Counted from the stretch's first letter, positions 42,322-52,435 are shown. The stretch is DNA of 64,000 nt from an uncultured Collinsella sp. (GCA_958415525.1 CATYZE010000008.1:7643-71642), one strand, 5' to 3'. Notes: generated from the letters alone by a model not told the origin. A program made the numbers and translations.

Positions 42322-45300
42322 CTAACGGATCGATTGGCGACGCTTATCGGACAGGAAGACACCGGCGGCCACCAGGACCGTGCCGCCGATCACGAAGGTC
42401 TCGCCCAGCAGGTTGGACGCGTCGCCCGTGGCGGGCATCGTCGTCTGCTGCGTGGTAACCTCGGACACCGAGGCCGCATGCTTGGCCTGATACGTCACCT
42501 GCGTTGTGGGCTGAGCCTGGATCTGGGTGGCAGCGCGCTCGGCGGCTTCCTGGCGCGCAATCTCGGCGTTGAGCTCGGCGATGGCGCCGTCAAGCTCGGC
42601 CTTGGCGGTGTTGTAGTCACCGAGCGCCTCCCAGTAGGTCGGGGCCACGGCCTCGGTCGCGGCGACAGCGGCATCAAGCTCGGCCTTCGCCGCCACGACA
42701 CGCTCGGCGGCATCATGAGCCATAGCGATCTTAGCGTTGAGCGCCTCGTCCGCATCGTCGGCATGACCGTTGGCGATGGCGTCGGCAAGGCCGATTCCAC
42801 GCAGGCGAGCAACAGCAGCAGAAGAAGCGTCGCGAGCAGCGATCGCATCCGCAACAGCGTCAGCAGCCGCACCGACGCCAGACTCGGCATCGGTCAAAGC
42901 CGAAGCAGCAGTATCGAGAGCATCGTCGGCAGCCGCCTTGTCCTCCGTCGCCTGAGCAAGCGCCGCGGCGGCGTCACGCAGCTGAGCCGCACGAGCAGCA
43001 GCCGCATCGGACTTGGCTTGCGCCGTGGTCACGGCTGCGTCGGCATCTGACGCTGCACCCCGAGCAGCAGCAAGCTCGGCCTGGGCAGCGGCAACATCGG
43101 CTCCCGCCTGGTCCGCCACGCCCTGGGCAGCAACCAGCGCAGCCTGAGCCTCGGCCTGAGCAGCACGAACGTCCGCGAGCGCCGAAGAAGCCGCATCAAA
43201 CGCACGCTGGGCGGAGGCAACGTCGGCCGAATACGCGGCCAGCTCATCCTGAGCGGCGGCAAGCGCGCCCTCCTTATCGCCAACGCCGGCGCGAGCGGCA
43301 TCCAACGCGCGCTTGGCACCGGCCGCCTTGCCCTTGGCGGCATCGAGCTCACCAGACTTGGCAGTCACGACACCCTGTGCCGCGGCAACCGCAGCATTGG
43401 CGGCGTCCAGGTCGGCGCGGGCATCATCCACGGCGCGCGCGGCGGCCTCAGCCGCGGCCTGCTTCTCTTCCACGGCAGCCTGAGCATCCGAGACCCCAGC
43501 CACAGCGGCGTCAACGCCGGCGACAGCAACATCGACCTGAGCCTGCTTCGCAGCAGCAGCCTGCGCCGCAGCGTTCACCTTGTTGCCAGCGTCAGCAGCC
43601 ACACCCTGAGCCGCAGCGAGCTCCTTACGAGCAGCATCAACGCCCTGCTCGGGATTCGCCAGAGAATCGCACCACGCATTCAACGCAGCCTCGTACTCAG
43701 CGACCGTCATGGGGTTGTCGGAATACGCCTTGTACCAGCTGCCGGACATATTGAATGTCTGCGCCTGTGTGCTCCAGCGATTCATCGTTCCGCGCGTGCA
43801 AACGCCCATGCCCGTCACGGTGTAATCGGGATCAATCACATTCATATAGTGACCGACCGTCTGCACGCGTCCGCCATACGTAGCCACGTAGCGATTGATT
43901 TCGCTGCCATGCTGCCTATAGAAATCAAAAGCGGCCTTTCCCGTAAGACCCGTCGCCCCCAGCGTAGCCGCAGCGCGGTCAAAGACGGCCTTTTCCTGAT
44001 CGACCCACTGGATGAACGGATCGCTTCCGTAGTTCCACGCCACGTTTTCACCCACGTTGAACTGCTGAGCATGGGCAACCTTGGTGTCGGAGTAGTTCGC
44101 GTCGGCAATGGCAGTCGCCATCATGTTGTACGTCACCTTGAGCTCGCTCAAGCCGACGCTCTTGCGGTACTCGTTGCACGCCTTGAGCCACACAATCGCT
44201 TGCTTCATGTTGGTCAGACTCGTCGCGTCAACCTCCTCGCCCACCTTGGTAAGGCTGGCATATTTGCAGTTGAGGATCAGATCCGCCGCATCGTCGGCAC
44301 CCACGCTCTTAAAGAACGCGATGGCGCCCTGGCGGTAGTTTTCCGCCGAGGCGTTCGCCGTAGCCTGGGCAGCGTCGAGCTTGGCCTGCGCCTGAGCCAC
44401 GGCCTGATCGGCCTGCTGCTTTTGAGCCTTTGCCTGGTCGAGCGCCTTGTCGGCAGCGTTCTTCTCGTCCTTAGCGGCCGAGAGCTTGGCCTGAGCGTCG
44501 GCCAGCACCGCGAGCGCATTGGCATGCTCGGCCTTAGCCTGATCGACGGCGGCGTCTGCCGCGGTCGCAGTAGCCGTGGCAGCGTCCAACTTGGACTGCG
44601 CGTCAGCCGCAGTCTGCTGCTGGACGGCGAGCGCCTGCTGAGCAGCCTGCACCTCACCCTCGGCAGTGGTCACTTCCTGCGAGGCAGCAGCGAGTTCGCC
44701 CTCGCGCTGCGCCTGGACCGACTTGGCGGCGTCCAGCGCGGCAGCGGCGGCGTCCACCTTGGCCTTGGCAGCCTCGTACTCCGGGCCCGCGGCACCCTGC
44801 TCGGCACGGTCGAGATCGGCCTTGGCGGCGTCATAGCTCGCCTGAGCGGCATCCACATCCGCATCGGCCGCATCCTTTGCCTGCTGAGCTGCCGAAAGCT
44901 TGTCTTGTGCGTCCTGCTTTTTAGCCGCGGCGGCATTAACACCAGCCTGGGCATCCACGAGCCTAGCCTGAGCGTCAGCCGCCTGCTGCTTGGCCTGCGC
45001 TAGCTCGCTCGCAGCCTGATCAGCTGCAGCCTGGGCAGCGGCTACGGCCTCGGGCGTGGCATCGGATGCGGCAGCCTGGGCAGCCTCAAGCGCAGCCCGA
45101 GCATCGTCTGACGCCTTCTGGGCGGTGGCCAGAGCCTCGTCCTTGTCCGCCAGGTTCTTCTTAGCGGCACCAAGCGCAGCCTGAGCGTCCTCAAGCGCCT
45201 TCACATCTGCATCGGCCTTGTCCTGCGCAGCGCCCATCTGCTTTTCCAGCTCGGTCGAGGCCGCAGAAGCGGCAGCGTCGCTTGCGTCATGGGCCGCATC

Positions 45301-45678
45301 GTAGGCACCCTGCGCCTGCTGCTGGTTGGCAGCGGCGGCGTCGTAAGGAGCGGCGGCCGCATCCAAATCGGCCTTGGCGGCAGCGGCCTTAGCACGAGCC
45401 GCATCGACCGCAGCCTGCAGGTTGGCGACCTTCTGCGCCGCCGACACCGTGCCCGCGCCAGTACTAGCAGCGGCCGCTCTCGTAAGCGGAGACAGTACCG
45501 CATCCGGCTTCCCAGTTGCGTCGGCACCGTTCGCACCCTGTGCTACTGCGGTCAGCGGAGACAGCAGCGACCCGCCCGTCATGGCGATCGTCGCCGCGGC
45601 AACCGTCGCCATGCGCCCGGCGGCCTTCGCCTTACCCGCAGCGCAGCCATTGATGTTCTTATTCACTTTCTTGCTCAT
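42322..45678 (-). CDS. Sortase-anchored CAP protein with split coiled coils
   Basis: Surface protein of 1,118 residues. A signal peptide (about 1-47) is followed by an alanine-rich coiled coil (about 75-445), a CAP/SCP domain (about 450-665; YNMMATAIADANYSDTK, AQQFNVGENVAWNYGSDPF, GHYMNVIDPDYTVTGMGVC), a second alanine-rich coiled coil (about 675-1050), and a sorting signal MPATGD near 1079 with a final hydrophobic helix and KRR tail. LPXTG-type enzymes would anchor it to the wall. The N-terminal ATG at 45678 follows AAGGA by 7 bases. A CAP domain between two symmetric rods resembles the split architecture in gut and oral actinobacterial adhesins. Adhesive role is inferred. Confidence 0.85.
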   Translation of the reverse strand: MSKKVNKNINGCAAGKAKAAGRMATVAAATIAMTGGSLLSPLTAVAQGANGADATGKPDAVLSPLTRAAAASTGAGTVSAAQKVANLQAAVDAARAKAAAAKADLDAAAAPYDAAAANQQQAQGAYDAAHDASDAAASAASTELEKQMGAAQDKADADVKALEDAQAALGAAKKNLADKDEALATAQKASDDARAALEAAQAAASDATPEAVAAAQAAADQAASELAQAKQQAADAQARLVDAQAGVNAAAAKKQDAQDKLSAAQQAKDAADADVDAAQASYDAAKADLDRAEQGAAGPEYEAAKAKVDAAAAALDAAKSVQAQREGELAAASQEVTTAEGEVQAAQQALAVQQQTAADAQSKLDAATATATAADAAVDQAKAEHANALAVLADAQAKLSAAKDEKNAADKALDQAKAQKQQADQAVAQAQAKLDAAQATANASAENYRQGAIAFFKSVGADDAADLILNCKYASLTKVGEEVDATSLTNMKQAIVWLKACNEYRKSVGLSELKVTYNMMATAIADANYSDTKVAHAQQFNVGENVAWNYGSDPFIQWVDQEKAVFDRAAATLGATGLTGKAAFDFYRQHGSEINRYVATYGGRVQTVGHYMNVIDPDYTVTGMGVCTRGTMNRWSTQAQTFNMSGSWYKAYSDNPMTVAEYEAALNAWCDSLANPEQGVDAARKELAAAQGVAADAGNKVNAAAQAAAAKQAQVDVAVAGVDAAVAGVSDAQAAVEEKQAAAEAAARAVDDARADLDAANAAVAAAQGVVTAKSGELDAAKGKAAGAKRALDAARAGVGDKEGALAAAQDELAAYSADVASAQRAFDAASSALADVRAAQAEAQAALVAAQGVADQAGADVAAAQAELAAARGAASDADAAVTTAQAKSDAAAARAAQLRDAAAALAQATEDKAAADDALDTAASALTDAESGVGAAADAVADAIAARDASSAAVARLRGIGLADAIANGHADDADEALNAKIAMAHDAAERVVAAKAELDAAVAATEAVAPTYWEALGDYNTAKAELDGAIAELNAEIARQEAAERAATQIQAQPTTQVTYQAKHAASVSEVTTQQTTMPATGDASNLLGETFVIGGTVLVAAGVFLSDKRRQSIR

Positions 45679-45798
45679 TGCCGATTCCTTCCCACGATGA
45701 GCTGATGTTTGACACACATAGTCGACCTAACGTACCCCGCTAAAAAGAGGTGATAACGGGGTAATAAAACGAGGGATTGAGGGGCGGGAGCCCTGGCG

Positions 45799-45993
45799 CT
45801 ACCAAATGCCAAGTTCCCGTTCGCATTCGCGCTCAATGTCCTTCTGATACTCAAGCTCCTCGCCGCTAAGCATCATGTCGTTCCATTCGTTCCAGAAGTT
45901 CTGGGCCTTAGAGCTGGAATAACAGACAAAGATACGCTCAAGATCAATTGGCTCGATATTGTCGTTGTAAAAGAGGGGATTGCTGGTATTCAC
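45799..45993 (-). CDS. Small hypothetical protein (64 aa)
   Basis: GTG start after a weak GGACA site. Acidic, with FYNDNIEPIDLERIFVCYSSSKAQNFWNEWNDMM; no family recognised. It sits upstream of the CAP gene on the same strand but 120 bases away. Confidence 0.45.
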   Translation of the reverse strand: MNTSNPLFYNDNIEPIDLERIFVCYSSSKAQNFWNEWNDMMLSGEELEYQKDIERECERELGIW

Positions 45994-46142
45994 GCTACTT
46001 GTCCAATCTACATAATCTCAACTTGCAAAGCTTGGTCTCTTCTGAGACCCCATCTCAAACGCCATGACTGCAGTATATGCACTTCTGTTGTATCGTGCAA
46101 GAACAATTTTAGTTTTCTAGCACATATAACGAATCCGCCTCT

Positions 46143-48038
46143 TTACGAATGACTATCAGACTCCCCCGCCGCGCCCTCACGCGCAGCGCACTCGTTGAGA
46201 TACTTGACCGGAATCGGCCACACAGACGGGGCCTTATAGCGCGAAAGGCCTATGTTGGCCAGCTGAACCAACAGCTCGGACAAATCATCGCCGTCGAGCA
46301 GCTCAATCGAACGCACGTGAATCGCGGTCGCCATATCCTCCTGTGTTCCGTTGTTGACGCCCACAAAATAGCAAGTCTTGCCCGCGCGCTCGAACGTTCC
46401 AATGCCGTAATAAGGCGAATTGAAGCTTTCGAAATACGCTTTCTTGCGACCTGCTTCACCCGTAAGCTGATGCTCGCCCACCAGGGCCATAAAGTTGTTG
46501 GACAACGTCGTCAGTCCCGTATCCCGCACGCGCGCAAGCATAGACCTCCCGTCCGCATGCACGTCAAAGACATAGGCCCCCTTATCGAGTTTGCCGTCCG
46601 CGGTCAGCAAATCGAGCTCCATCTCGTCCTCGGGACCATCCTCCGCCGAATGTGAGGCATAGCGCATGCCCCCATCCGCGCCAATCGCCAACGTAGCGAT
46701 ACGCGAATCCAGCTCAATCTTGCCCTTCTCTTTGTGCGGCACATCGACCAAGCCGCACACCGTCACCGACTCAATACCCAAAGCGTCAAGGTCAAACGCC
46801 GTCACCCGCTTGTTGACAACATCCTGCTTTACCAGCAGTTCTTTGAGCATGGCGCCCAGGATCGCCTCTTGCGCGTTGCGATCCTTTTGCTTTGATGCCA
46901 CCTTAAATAGTGGTTCGCACACATCCGGCGTCACGTGCTGTTCCACCACGCCGGCATGCAAGGCATAGCCGTCGTCCTCGGCAACCTCATTGGGCACAAC
47001 GACAAGGTTCAGCGCCCGCGAATCCACGGTCCTTCCGCCATACGATGCGCGAACGCCCCACGAGGAATCGTTAAGTCGATCGGCCAGCCGGCGTGCCACT
47101 TCGGCAAACCCATTACGCGCAAACGACACCACGATTCGCTGCCCCACCATGCGCTCCTCAACTACGAGAACGTATTCATCGCCCTTGAGCACCTTGTAGA
47201 AACTCTTGCGTGGGTATTCCACGAGCGTCACCCACGCAAAGTCGCTGTAACGGCGTTCGAGAATCTGCAGCTCTCGATACAGAATGCCCTTCTTGGTATA
47301 GGCGACCTTGTCCGCCTGGGCCGAAAACGTAAGATCGCGGCGCTTGGACGGCTTGTCACCCCTGGCACGGCGCAGGATGTACTCGTCTTTTTGTTCGTGG
47401 GCAAGCACCATCGTCGCCACGGGCGATAACCTGTAGCCCACCTGGCTCTTAATCTTCTCGAGCTCTTTCTCGTCACCTTGCGCCCTGCGAATAAGCACAC
47501 GGCGCTTGGTGAACGTCCGGATCTTAAGATCGAAAGTGCAATCCTCATCGATAACAATCTCAACCGTTTCGATCTTGGCAGGCCCCCTACCGTCACTTTC
47601 GACGACGTCGCGGCGGGCACCCTTGGCGCTAATGACATACAGGTGCCCGGTGTCATTGGGAACCTCGTCCTCGATCCCCTCAAACTGGGAGCAAGAGTTG
47701 AACAGCAGACGAAGCGCAACGTAGTCGTCCAACTCGCTCCAATGAGTTTTTATCGGCACCACCTGCTCATGATCGAGCGAAGCATTGAGGTCGCCCGTCT
47801 GCGCACCCGCCTTAACCATCAGAAAGACGCGGTTGTCCTCAAGCTGCGTAAGCGCCACAACCTTACCCGTCTGGCACACATCGGCCATAAAGTTCGCAAC
47901 GACATGTTTTCCGGCATCGCCTACATTGCACCAAAAGACCGAGTAGCGCTCCTCGGCAGCCGCGGCGTCGAGCCGCAACTTGAACTCGGACACGGCAATG
48001 TCTCCCAAGCCGCATGGCTGATTACGCTTCGATTGCAC
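46143..48038 (-). CDS. Putative PIWI-like protein of a helicase-nuclease operon
   Basis: 631 residues, GTG start 9 bases after GGAGG, overlapping the end of the helicase gene by 17 bases. I could not match it to a known family with certainty. Features seen: around 345-400 a MID-like stretch, LNLVVVPNEVAEDDGYALHA then VVEQHVTPD, followed by a helical block ending AMLKELLVKQDVVNKR; then a mixed alpha/beta C-terminal half with LATLAIGADGGM and YFVGVNNGTQEDM; and a final WPIPVKYLNECA that looks like the terminal (L/I)P-P-xHYA signature of PIWI/pPIWI_RE proteins. If so it would be a short Argonaute-type protein with a degraded or unusual active site. The partner is a helicase-nuclease, as in pPIWI-RE defence modules. 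An unrelated fold cannot be excluded. Confidence 0.45.
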   Translation of the reverse strand: MQSKRNQPCGLGDIAVSEFKLRLDAAAAEERYSVFWCNVGDAGKHVVANFMADVCQTGKVVALTQLEDNRVFLMVKAGAQTGDLNASLDHEQVVPIKTHWSELDDYVALRLLFNSCSQFEGIEDEVPNDTGHLYVISAKGARRDVVESDGRGPAKIETVEIVIDEDCTFDLKIRTFTKRRVLIRRAQGDEKELEKIKSQVGYRLSPVATMVLAHEQKDEYILRRARGDKPSKRRDLTFSAQADKVAYTKKGILYRELQILERRYSDFAWVTLVEYPRKSFYKVLKGDEYVLVVEERMVGQRIVVSFARNGFAEVARRLADRLNDSSWGVRASYGGRTVDSRALNLVVVPNEVAEDDGYALHAGVVEQHVTPDVCEPLFKVASKQKDRNAQEAILGAMLKELLVKQDVVNKRVTAFDLDALGIESVTVCGLVDVPHKEKGKIELDSRIATLAIGADGGMRYASHSAEDGPEDEMELDLLTADGKLDKGAYVFDVHADGRSMLARVRDTGLTTLSNNFMALVGEHQLTGEAGRKKAYFESFNSPYYGIGTFERAGKTCYFVGVNNGTQEDMATAIHVRSIELLDGDDLSELLVQLANIGLSRYKAPSVWPIPVKYLNECAAREGAAGESDSHS

Positions 48039-51000
48039 GACGAATCGCCTCCATCATCCCCAGATTGATTGCACCGTCAGCGGCCATATAAGGAACGGAG
48101 AACACAGCCCCCTCGGCATCGAGCGCCTTGGGGACGCACTCAAGTGCTGCCTCGTCAGCCAAAACGTTGACGATTAGCAGGCGTTTCGCCCCAACTTTTT
48201 GAGCCTTGGCCCTAAAGCGCTCGGCATCCGACGCCTCGCGACCGTCGCGAACATAAGCGATATAGGCGCCGATGCGATAGTGCTTAAAGTCGATCCACAC
48301 CCCGGTCTTGTTGCCGGCGGCATCGAGCACCTCAAAGTCGCCGCCCGTCTCGGCATGGGCGGCATCGCCACGCGTAAGCGAATAACGGCCGTCGTAATAT
48401 GCCTCAAAGATTGCCCTTCCGGCAGATTCTCCCAGCTCACCCAGGTAGACCGCCTGGAACATATAGGGCGTCATGTGTGCCGTTGCCGCCGGCCGCAGCG
48501 TCGAGGGCACCCCATCACGAGACCAGCGCTCGCGCACCTCACGAATCGACAGCAGCTCGGGCACACGCGCCGCAGCCTGACTCACCTGACGAACCTTTGC
48601 GTCCTTATATCCCGCGCTGCAACGGCAATAGTCCTCCAGACGAGCGGCAATTTGCTCGACGGGCTCAGCATCGTAGTTGGGGAATTCAAAGCGAGGCACC
48701 TTGCATGCCCCGCCTTCTACATAGGCATAGCCACTTGTGGCATGCGGCATGCGCAGCGCGGTACTCCGGCGCTCTGGGTATTGCGCGAAATCTTCCCATG
48801 GCAGGCAAAAATGATGCAGGTAAAAGTCGCGCTCGCTATCAAAGGCAGCAAGATCTTCGTCCCCGGCATTTAGCGAGGCAACCTTCCACGCCAGCTTTTC
48901 GTGCTTTTGCTTAGCAAGGTTGTTCCTAAAGGCGGCAAGGTTCTGCTGCTTAACGGCAGCATGCTCCTTGTTGTCCGTCATATGGTCGTTGGCAGCGGCG
49001 CAGGCACCAACCACCTGCTCAAGCTCGTAGCCCATCGGCAAATCATGCAAGAACGAAAAGTTGCAATCGTTCGCAATCTCGCGGTCGAGCATCACCTGCA
49101 CACGGGGCATCTTTACACTCGTGCGCATCAGGCGACCCACAGCCTGTGCCACAATGCGAGCGCCTTCAACCTGATAAGAGAGGGTGTCGCGCACCGGCAG
49201 GCTCTTTTTAACGCCAGACAACAACATCCGTACATTCCAGCGCTTTTGAGTAAACGGAACCTCGCCGCGCGCTACCAGCTCCTCCTGCTCCACCACGCCA
49301 AGTAGCGCCTGCTGGACAAACTTGTCCGAGCTGATCTCCACTCCCCAGGTCAAACGACTTGTGGGCGACTCGATATATAAGAAATCAAGATCCATCTTGG
49401 GGCGATGGTCGGCATTCTCAAAGCCGCAATCGACCTGGCGAACCATGTCGCACAGATTCTCCGGCACCTTGTATTTGAGATTCTTGGAAAAGCCGCCGGC
49501 CGAAAGATTGATGAACATCAGGGTCGGCTGGCCCAGCTCGAGACATTTTTGAGCGCCACGCCAACCTGCATCCCATTCCGCAGCGTTAAAGCACGGCACC
49601 ATGTCCTTGGCGGCCTCAAGCGATTTCTCGTACGACATCTCGGGGCACTTGACGTTTCTAATCACCAGCTCCGCAACAATCTCGCGTGCAAGATCCAGCG
49701 CCAGACTATTAAATTCGCCATGGTTTCCCATGTGGCGCGTGGTAAAAACGGCTCCCGCCTGTTGCTCGTTACGCGCCACACCACGGGCCCAAGTGCTCAC
49801 GGCAACGAGCGTCTTGCTCAGGCGTTTCAACTCAAACTCGATGCTCTTGGCGTCGCTTATGCCCACCCTGTCGGCAATCTTTAAGCGCAGGCGCACCGCA
49901 AGGCCCTCACTCACGCCAATCCCGTCAAAGAACCGCATCGCCCGCTCGTACACCTCGTCGGGCGACACGATGATGCCGCCAAAGGCGCCACCCGCCAGCG
50001 CGACCATGCCGGCAATTTCCTTGGACTCATCCACCCAGGCAATATCGACGTCGTACTCCTTCGCAGCCTGTTTGTTAAACAGCTTGGTCTGTCGCACGAT
50101 CTCCTGGTTGAGCTCGTCGATCCAGGCATCCTTGCGAACCACGCCATGAACCTCGTCAAGGTAATCTAGGTTGAAGTTTTTGACGGTCGGCGCACTCCAT
50201 GTTGCGCTCATGCACACGCAAGGCGCTTTGGCGGCAATGGAGGCAAGGTAGGCCTCGGGCATGCGCTCAATGCCATGGCTGGTTAGATACGTGGTAAACA
50301 TATGCTCGATGGTAGTTTCCATTACCAGGTAATCAACGCCACGCGCATACATCGAGTCATCCGCAGCATCAATGTCGTCGTTCTTGCGGTCCTTAAAGAA
50401 CAGCGCCAGCATCAACGCATCCCAAAAATACCTCTCACTGGTCTGGTTGTTCCTAATGCCCAGGGCATCGATGATGTTCTTGCGCGAAAGGTCGTCCTTG
50501 TACGAAAGACCCCCGTAGTACAGGCTGTCCATAAGTGTGGCGCAGCGGGCAAGATGACCCACCACCATCCTAACGACGCCACGCGCACGACGAACCGCCT
50601 TGTTAACGGTTTGCCGCACATCCGCCCCATGAGCCGTAATCATATTGTGGGTACCGCCCTCATTGAGCTTGTAACGCAACGGGTTTACCGAGTTGTCACC
50701 CACCGAAATATCGTCACTACCAAAAAGATGTCGACCGGAGAGCAGTTCTTCTTTCGCCTCTTCAGACAGCGCAAAAGGCGGGCGCAGTTTCATTTCCTTA
50801 ATACAAGAGGCAAGTGCCTTTTGAATTTTCTTGGCATCCTTGGCGATTTCTTCAGCAGCCTCCTCTACGCTTGCTCGCGAAACCCTGTTCCTCTCGGCAT
50901 TCGACCCCTTGTGGTCGCCCGACGTGGAGGCGTGCGTGTAGACCGCCATCCATTGATCGCGATTTCCCAACAGCAGAGGGTCCACCACGCCACCGTTAAA

Positions 51001-51954
51001 ATGACGGTCGAGAATGCGCAGCACCTCGTCCGGTTGGAACGTCACGGGTTCGTCCGTCAGCGTCGACAGCATATCGGACTTCATATGGTCGATTTCGTCA
51101 AAGATAAATAGGCCCTTCTCGGCGGCCATTGCGTTAAAGAGCACAACGCCTGCACCGGTCACCGTATCGATCCTATTGATGAGCTTTTGCGGTGTCAGGG
51201 CAATCACATGCGGCATGCTCTCGTCATTGAGCAGGGCAGACGGCCAAATCCGAGGGATCACCTCCATACCGCGCGTGACGTTTTTGAGCTCGTGGCTCAC
51301 CGCCCAACGCAAGCTCGCATCCGCCGACGACAACTTGTCGCGAAGGGCGGGGGTCAAACGGTCTGCAACACCTCCCAGGCGATTTCGAGTGTCGAGAATG
51401 CCCAGGAGGTCATCGGCGATCTCCATCGCGTTACGCCATGCCCGCTTAATGATGCAATGAGAGCTCTCGTCGTCTGCCTCGATGGGACACGGGATGTCGC
51501 GCACGCCCACAGCGCCCTTGCCGCGCGTAGTCTCAATCCAACGCAGGATGTTTTCGCCCGCGCGCGGAAGATCGAACACCATGCGCTGCGCGACATCGCC
51601 ATCCATGCCCCGTTCAACCAGCAATTTACGCACGCTTGCAACGTAGTTGTCACGGTTGTCCTTACCCGGCACCACAAACACCAGGTAACGACGGCCCGGG
51701 CACTTGTTAAAACAGCCCGAATCGTCCCAGCCGCCAGCGATGAGGTCGGCCGTGACCTGCTCGGCCGTATAGTTTTTACCCGAGCCCGTCGTGGCGCCCA
51801 AAAAGTACAGGCCATTATTGTCCTGATCCTTGGGGGCAAACAGCGCACGCTCAAAAAACTCGCGCATCGCCTTTTGACGTGCAAGATAGGGAGCGAGCTC
51901 CTTGTCGTCCGCAGACGACGGAATCGATTGACAGTTAAGTTCCCACGTAGCCAT
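48022..51954 (-). CDS. Large helicase with C-terminal PD-(D/E)XK-like nuclease
   Basis: 1,310 residues; GGAGG lies 7 bases before the ATG. Walker A is GATTGSGKNYT at residues 53-63, with asparagine in place of the usual T/S after the lysine; Walker B is FIFDEIDHMK near 285; motif III is MSATW near 583; motif VI is QAVGRLMRTS near 938. Large insertions separate the motifs, more like DinG/Cas3-like SF2 enzymes than canonical RecQ or Snf2. The end (about 1180-1305) looks like a restriction-endonuclease fold: GESAGRAIFE, GGDFEV (Asp1206), and VWIDFKHYR (Asp1222, Lys1224). It is first in a two-gene operon with the PIWI-like gene. Likely a defence helicase-nuclease; partner logic resembles pPIWI-RE systems. 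Confidence 0.7.
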   Translation of the reverse strand: MATWELNCQSIPSSADDKELAPYLARQKAMREFFERALFAPKDQDNNGLYFLGATTGSGKNYTAEQVTADLIAGGWDDSGCFNKCPGRRYLVFVVPGKDNRDNYVASVRKLLVERGMDGDVAQRMVFDLPRAGENILRWIETTRGKGAVGVRDIPCPIEADDESSHCIIKRAWRNAMEIADDLLGILDTRNRLGGVADRLTPALRDKLSSADASLRWAVSHELKNVTRGMEVIPRIWPSALLNDESMPHVIALTPQKLINRIDTVTGAGVVLFNAMAAEKGLFIFDEIDHMKSDMLSTLTDEPVTFQPDEVLRILDRHFNGGVVDPLLLGNRDQWMAVYTHASTSGDHKGSNAERNRVSRASVEEAAEEIAKDAKKIQKALASCIKEMKLRPPFALSEEAKEELLSGRHLFGSDDISVGDNSVNPLRYKLNEGGTHNMITAHGADVRQTVNKAVRRARGVVRMVVGHLARCATLMDSLYYGGLSYKDDLSRKNIIDALGIRNNQTSERYFWDALMLALFFKDRKNDDIDAADDSMYARGVDYLVMETTIEHMFTTYLTSHGIERMPEAYLASIAAKAPCVCMSATWSAPTVKNFNLDYLDEVHGVVRKDAWIDELNQEIVRQTKLFNKQAAKEYDVDIAWVDESKEIAGMVALAGGAFGGIIVSPDEVYERAMRFFDGIGVSEGLAVRLRLKIADRVGISDAKSIEFELKRLSKTLVAVSTWARGVARNEQQAGAVFTTRHMGNHGEFNSLALDLAREIVAELVIRNVKCPEMSYEKSLEAAKDMVPCFNAAEWDAGWRGAQKCLELGQPTLMFINLSAGGFSKNLKYKVPENLCDMVRQVDCGFENADHRPKMDLDFLYIESPTSRLTWGVEISSDKFVQQALLGVVEQEELVARGEVPFTQKRWNVRMLLSGVKKSLPVRDTLSYQVEGARIVAQAVGRLMRTSVKMPRVQVMLDREIANDCNFSFLHDLPMGYELEQVVGACAAANDHMTDNKEHAAVKQQNLAAFRNNLAKQKHEKLAWKVASLNAGDEDLAAFDSERDFYLHHFCLPWEDFAQYPERRSTALRMPHATSGYAYVEGGACKVPRFEFPNYDAEPVEQIAARLEDYCRCSAGYKDAKVRQVSQAAARVPELLSIREVRERWSRDGVPSTLRPAATAHMTPYMFQAVYLGELGESAGRAIFEAYYDGRYSLTRGDAAHAETGGDFEVLDAAGNKTGVWIDFKHYRIGAYIAYVRDGREASDAERFRAKAQKVGAKRLLIVNVLADEAALECVPKALDAEGAVFSVPYMAADGAINLGMMEAIRRAIEA

Positions 51955-52089
51955 GGTTAAACCTCCGATTTAGTTGTTGCATGTGTTGAATACCATCCCG
52001 TGCGGACAAAAACTCACGCAGGGCGGTTAAGGCGGCGGCATCCATGCCGTCCGAGAAAAGGAAAGAAAGGAAAGAGGGACAGCCGGCGA

Positions 52090-52176
52090 TTACTCGCACG
52101 AAGCGAGCAGCTTCTTAAGATCGCACTCCAATGCCTCACGCTCTTCAACTTCGATCACTACAAGGGCGACACGCAT
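52090..52176 (-). CDS. Very small open frame upstream of the helicase (28 aa)
   Basis: MRVALVVIEVEEREAL and onward, ending TAA, with GAGGTG 7 bases before ATG 52176. It may be a leader peptide for the helicase operon (135 bases downstream) or chance. No homologue is claimed. Confidence 0.25.
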   Translation of the reverse strand: MRVALVVIEVEEREALECDLKKLLASCE

Positions 52177-52274
52177 CAGGGACACCTCGCACGGAGGCTC
52201 GCTTGCACAGTTATCTCCCAAAGACCCCCGAAGCATGACCGTGCCTGTTCCCGGGCAAGCGGAACAGGAGCGCT

Positions 52275-52364
52275 ATGCCCAAGAGTACGAAGCAAAAACA
52301 GCGCGCCTACGAGGACGCCCCTAAGCAGGCGGAACATTACGCCGCGAGCAAGGAAACGATGTAG
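52275..52364 (+). CDS. Very small lysine-rich open frame (29 aa)
   Basis: MPKSTKQKQRAYEDAPKQA and onward, with AGGAG 4-5 bases before the ATG and a GCTGTC/GACAGC hairpin just after the stop. It could be a remnant of a plasmid or phage gene. The 480-base gap 51955-52435 holds no other gene I can support. Confidence 0.25.
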   Translation: MPKSTKQKQRAYEDAPKQAEHYAASKETM

Positions 52365-52435
52365 CGACTAGGGTCAGTAAGCTGTCCGGTCTTTTCCGAC
52401 AGCCTACCGATCAGGCGCGTCGTTCAATGCAGCGG

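Noticed and set aside
42495..45536. Long antisense open frames within the CAP protein gene
   Set aside because: Alanine-rich GC codons leave all frames open; no ribosome sites or homology.
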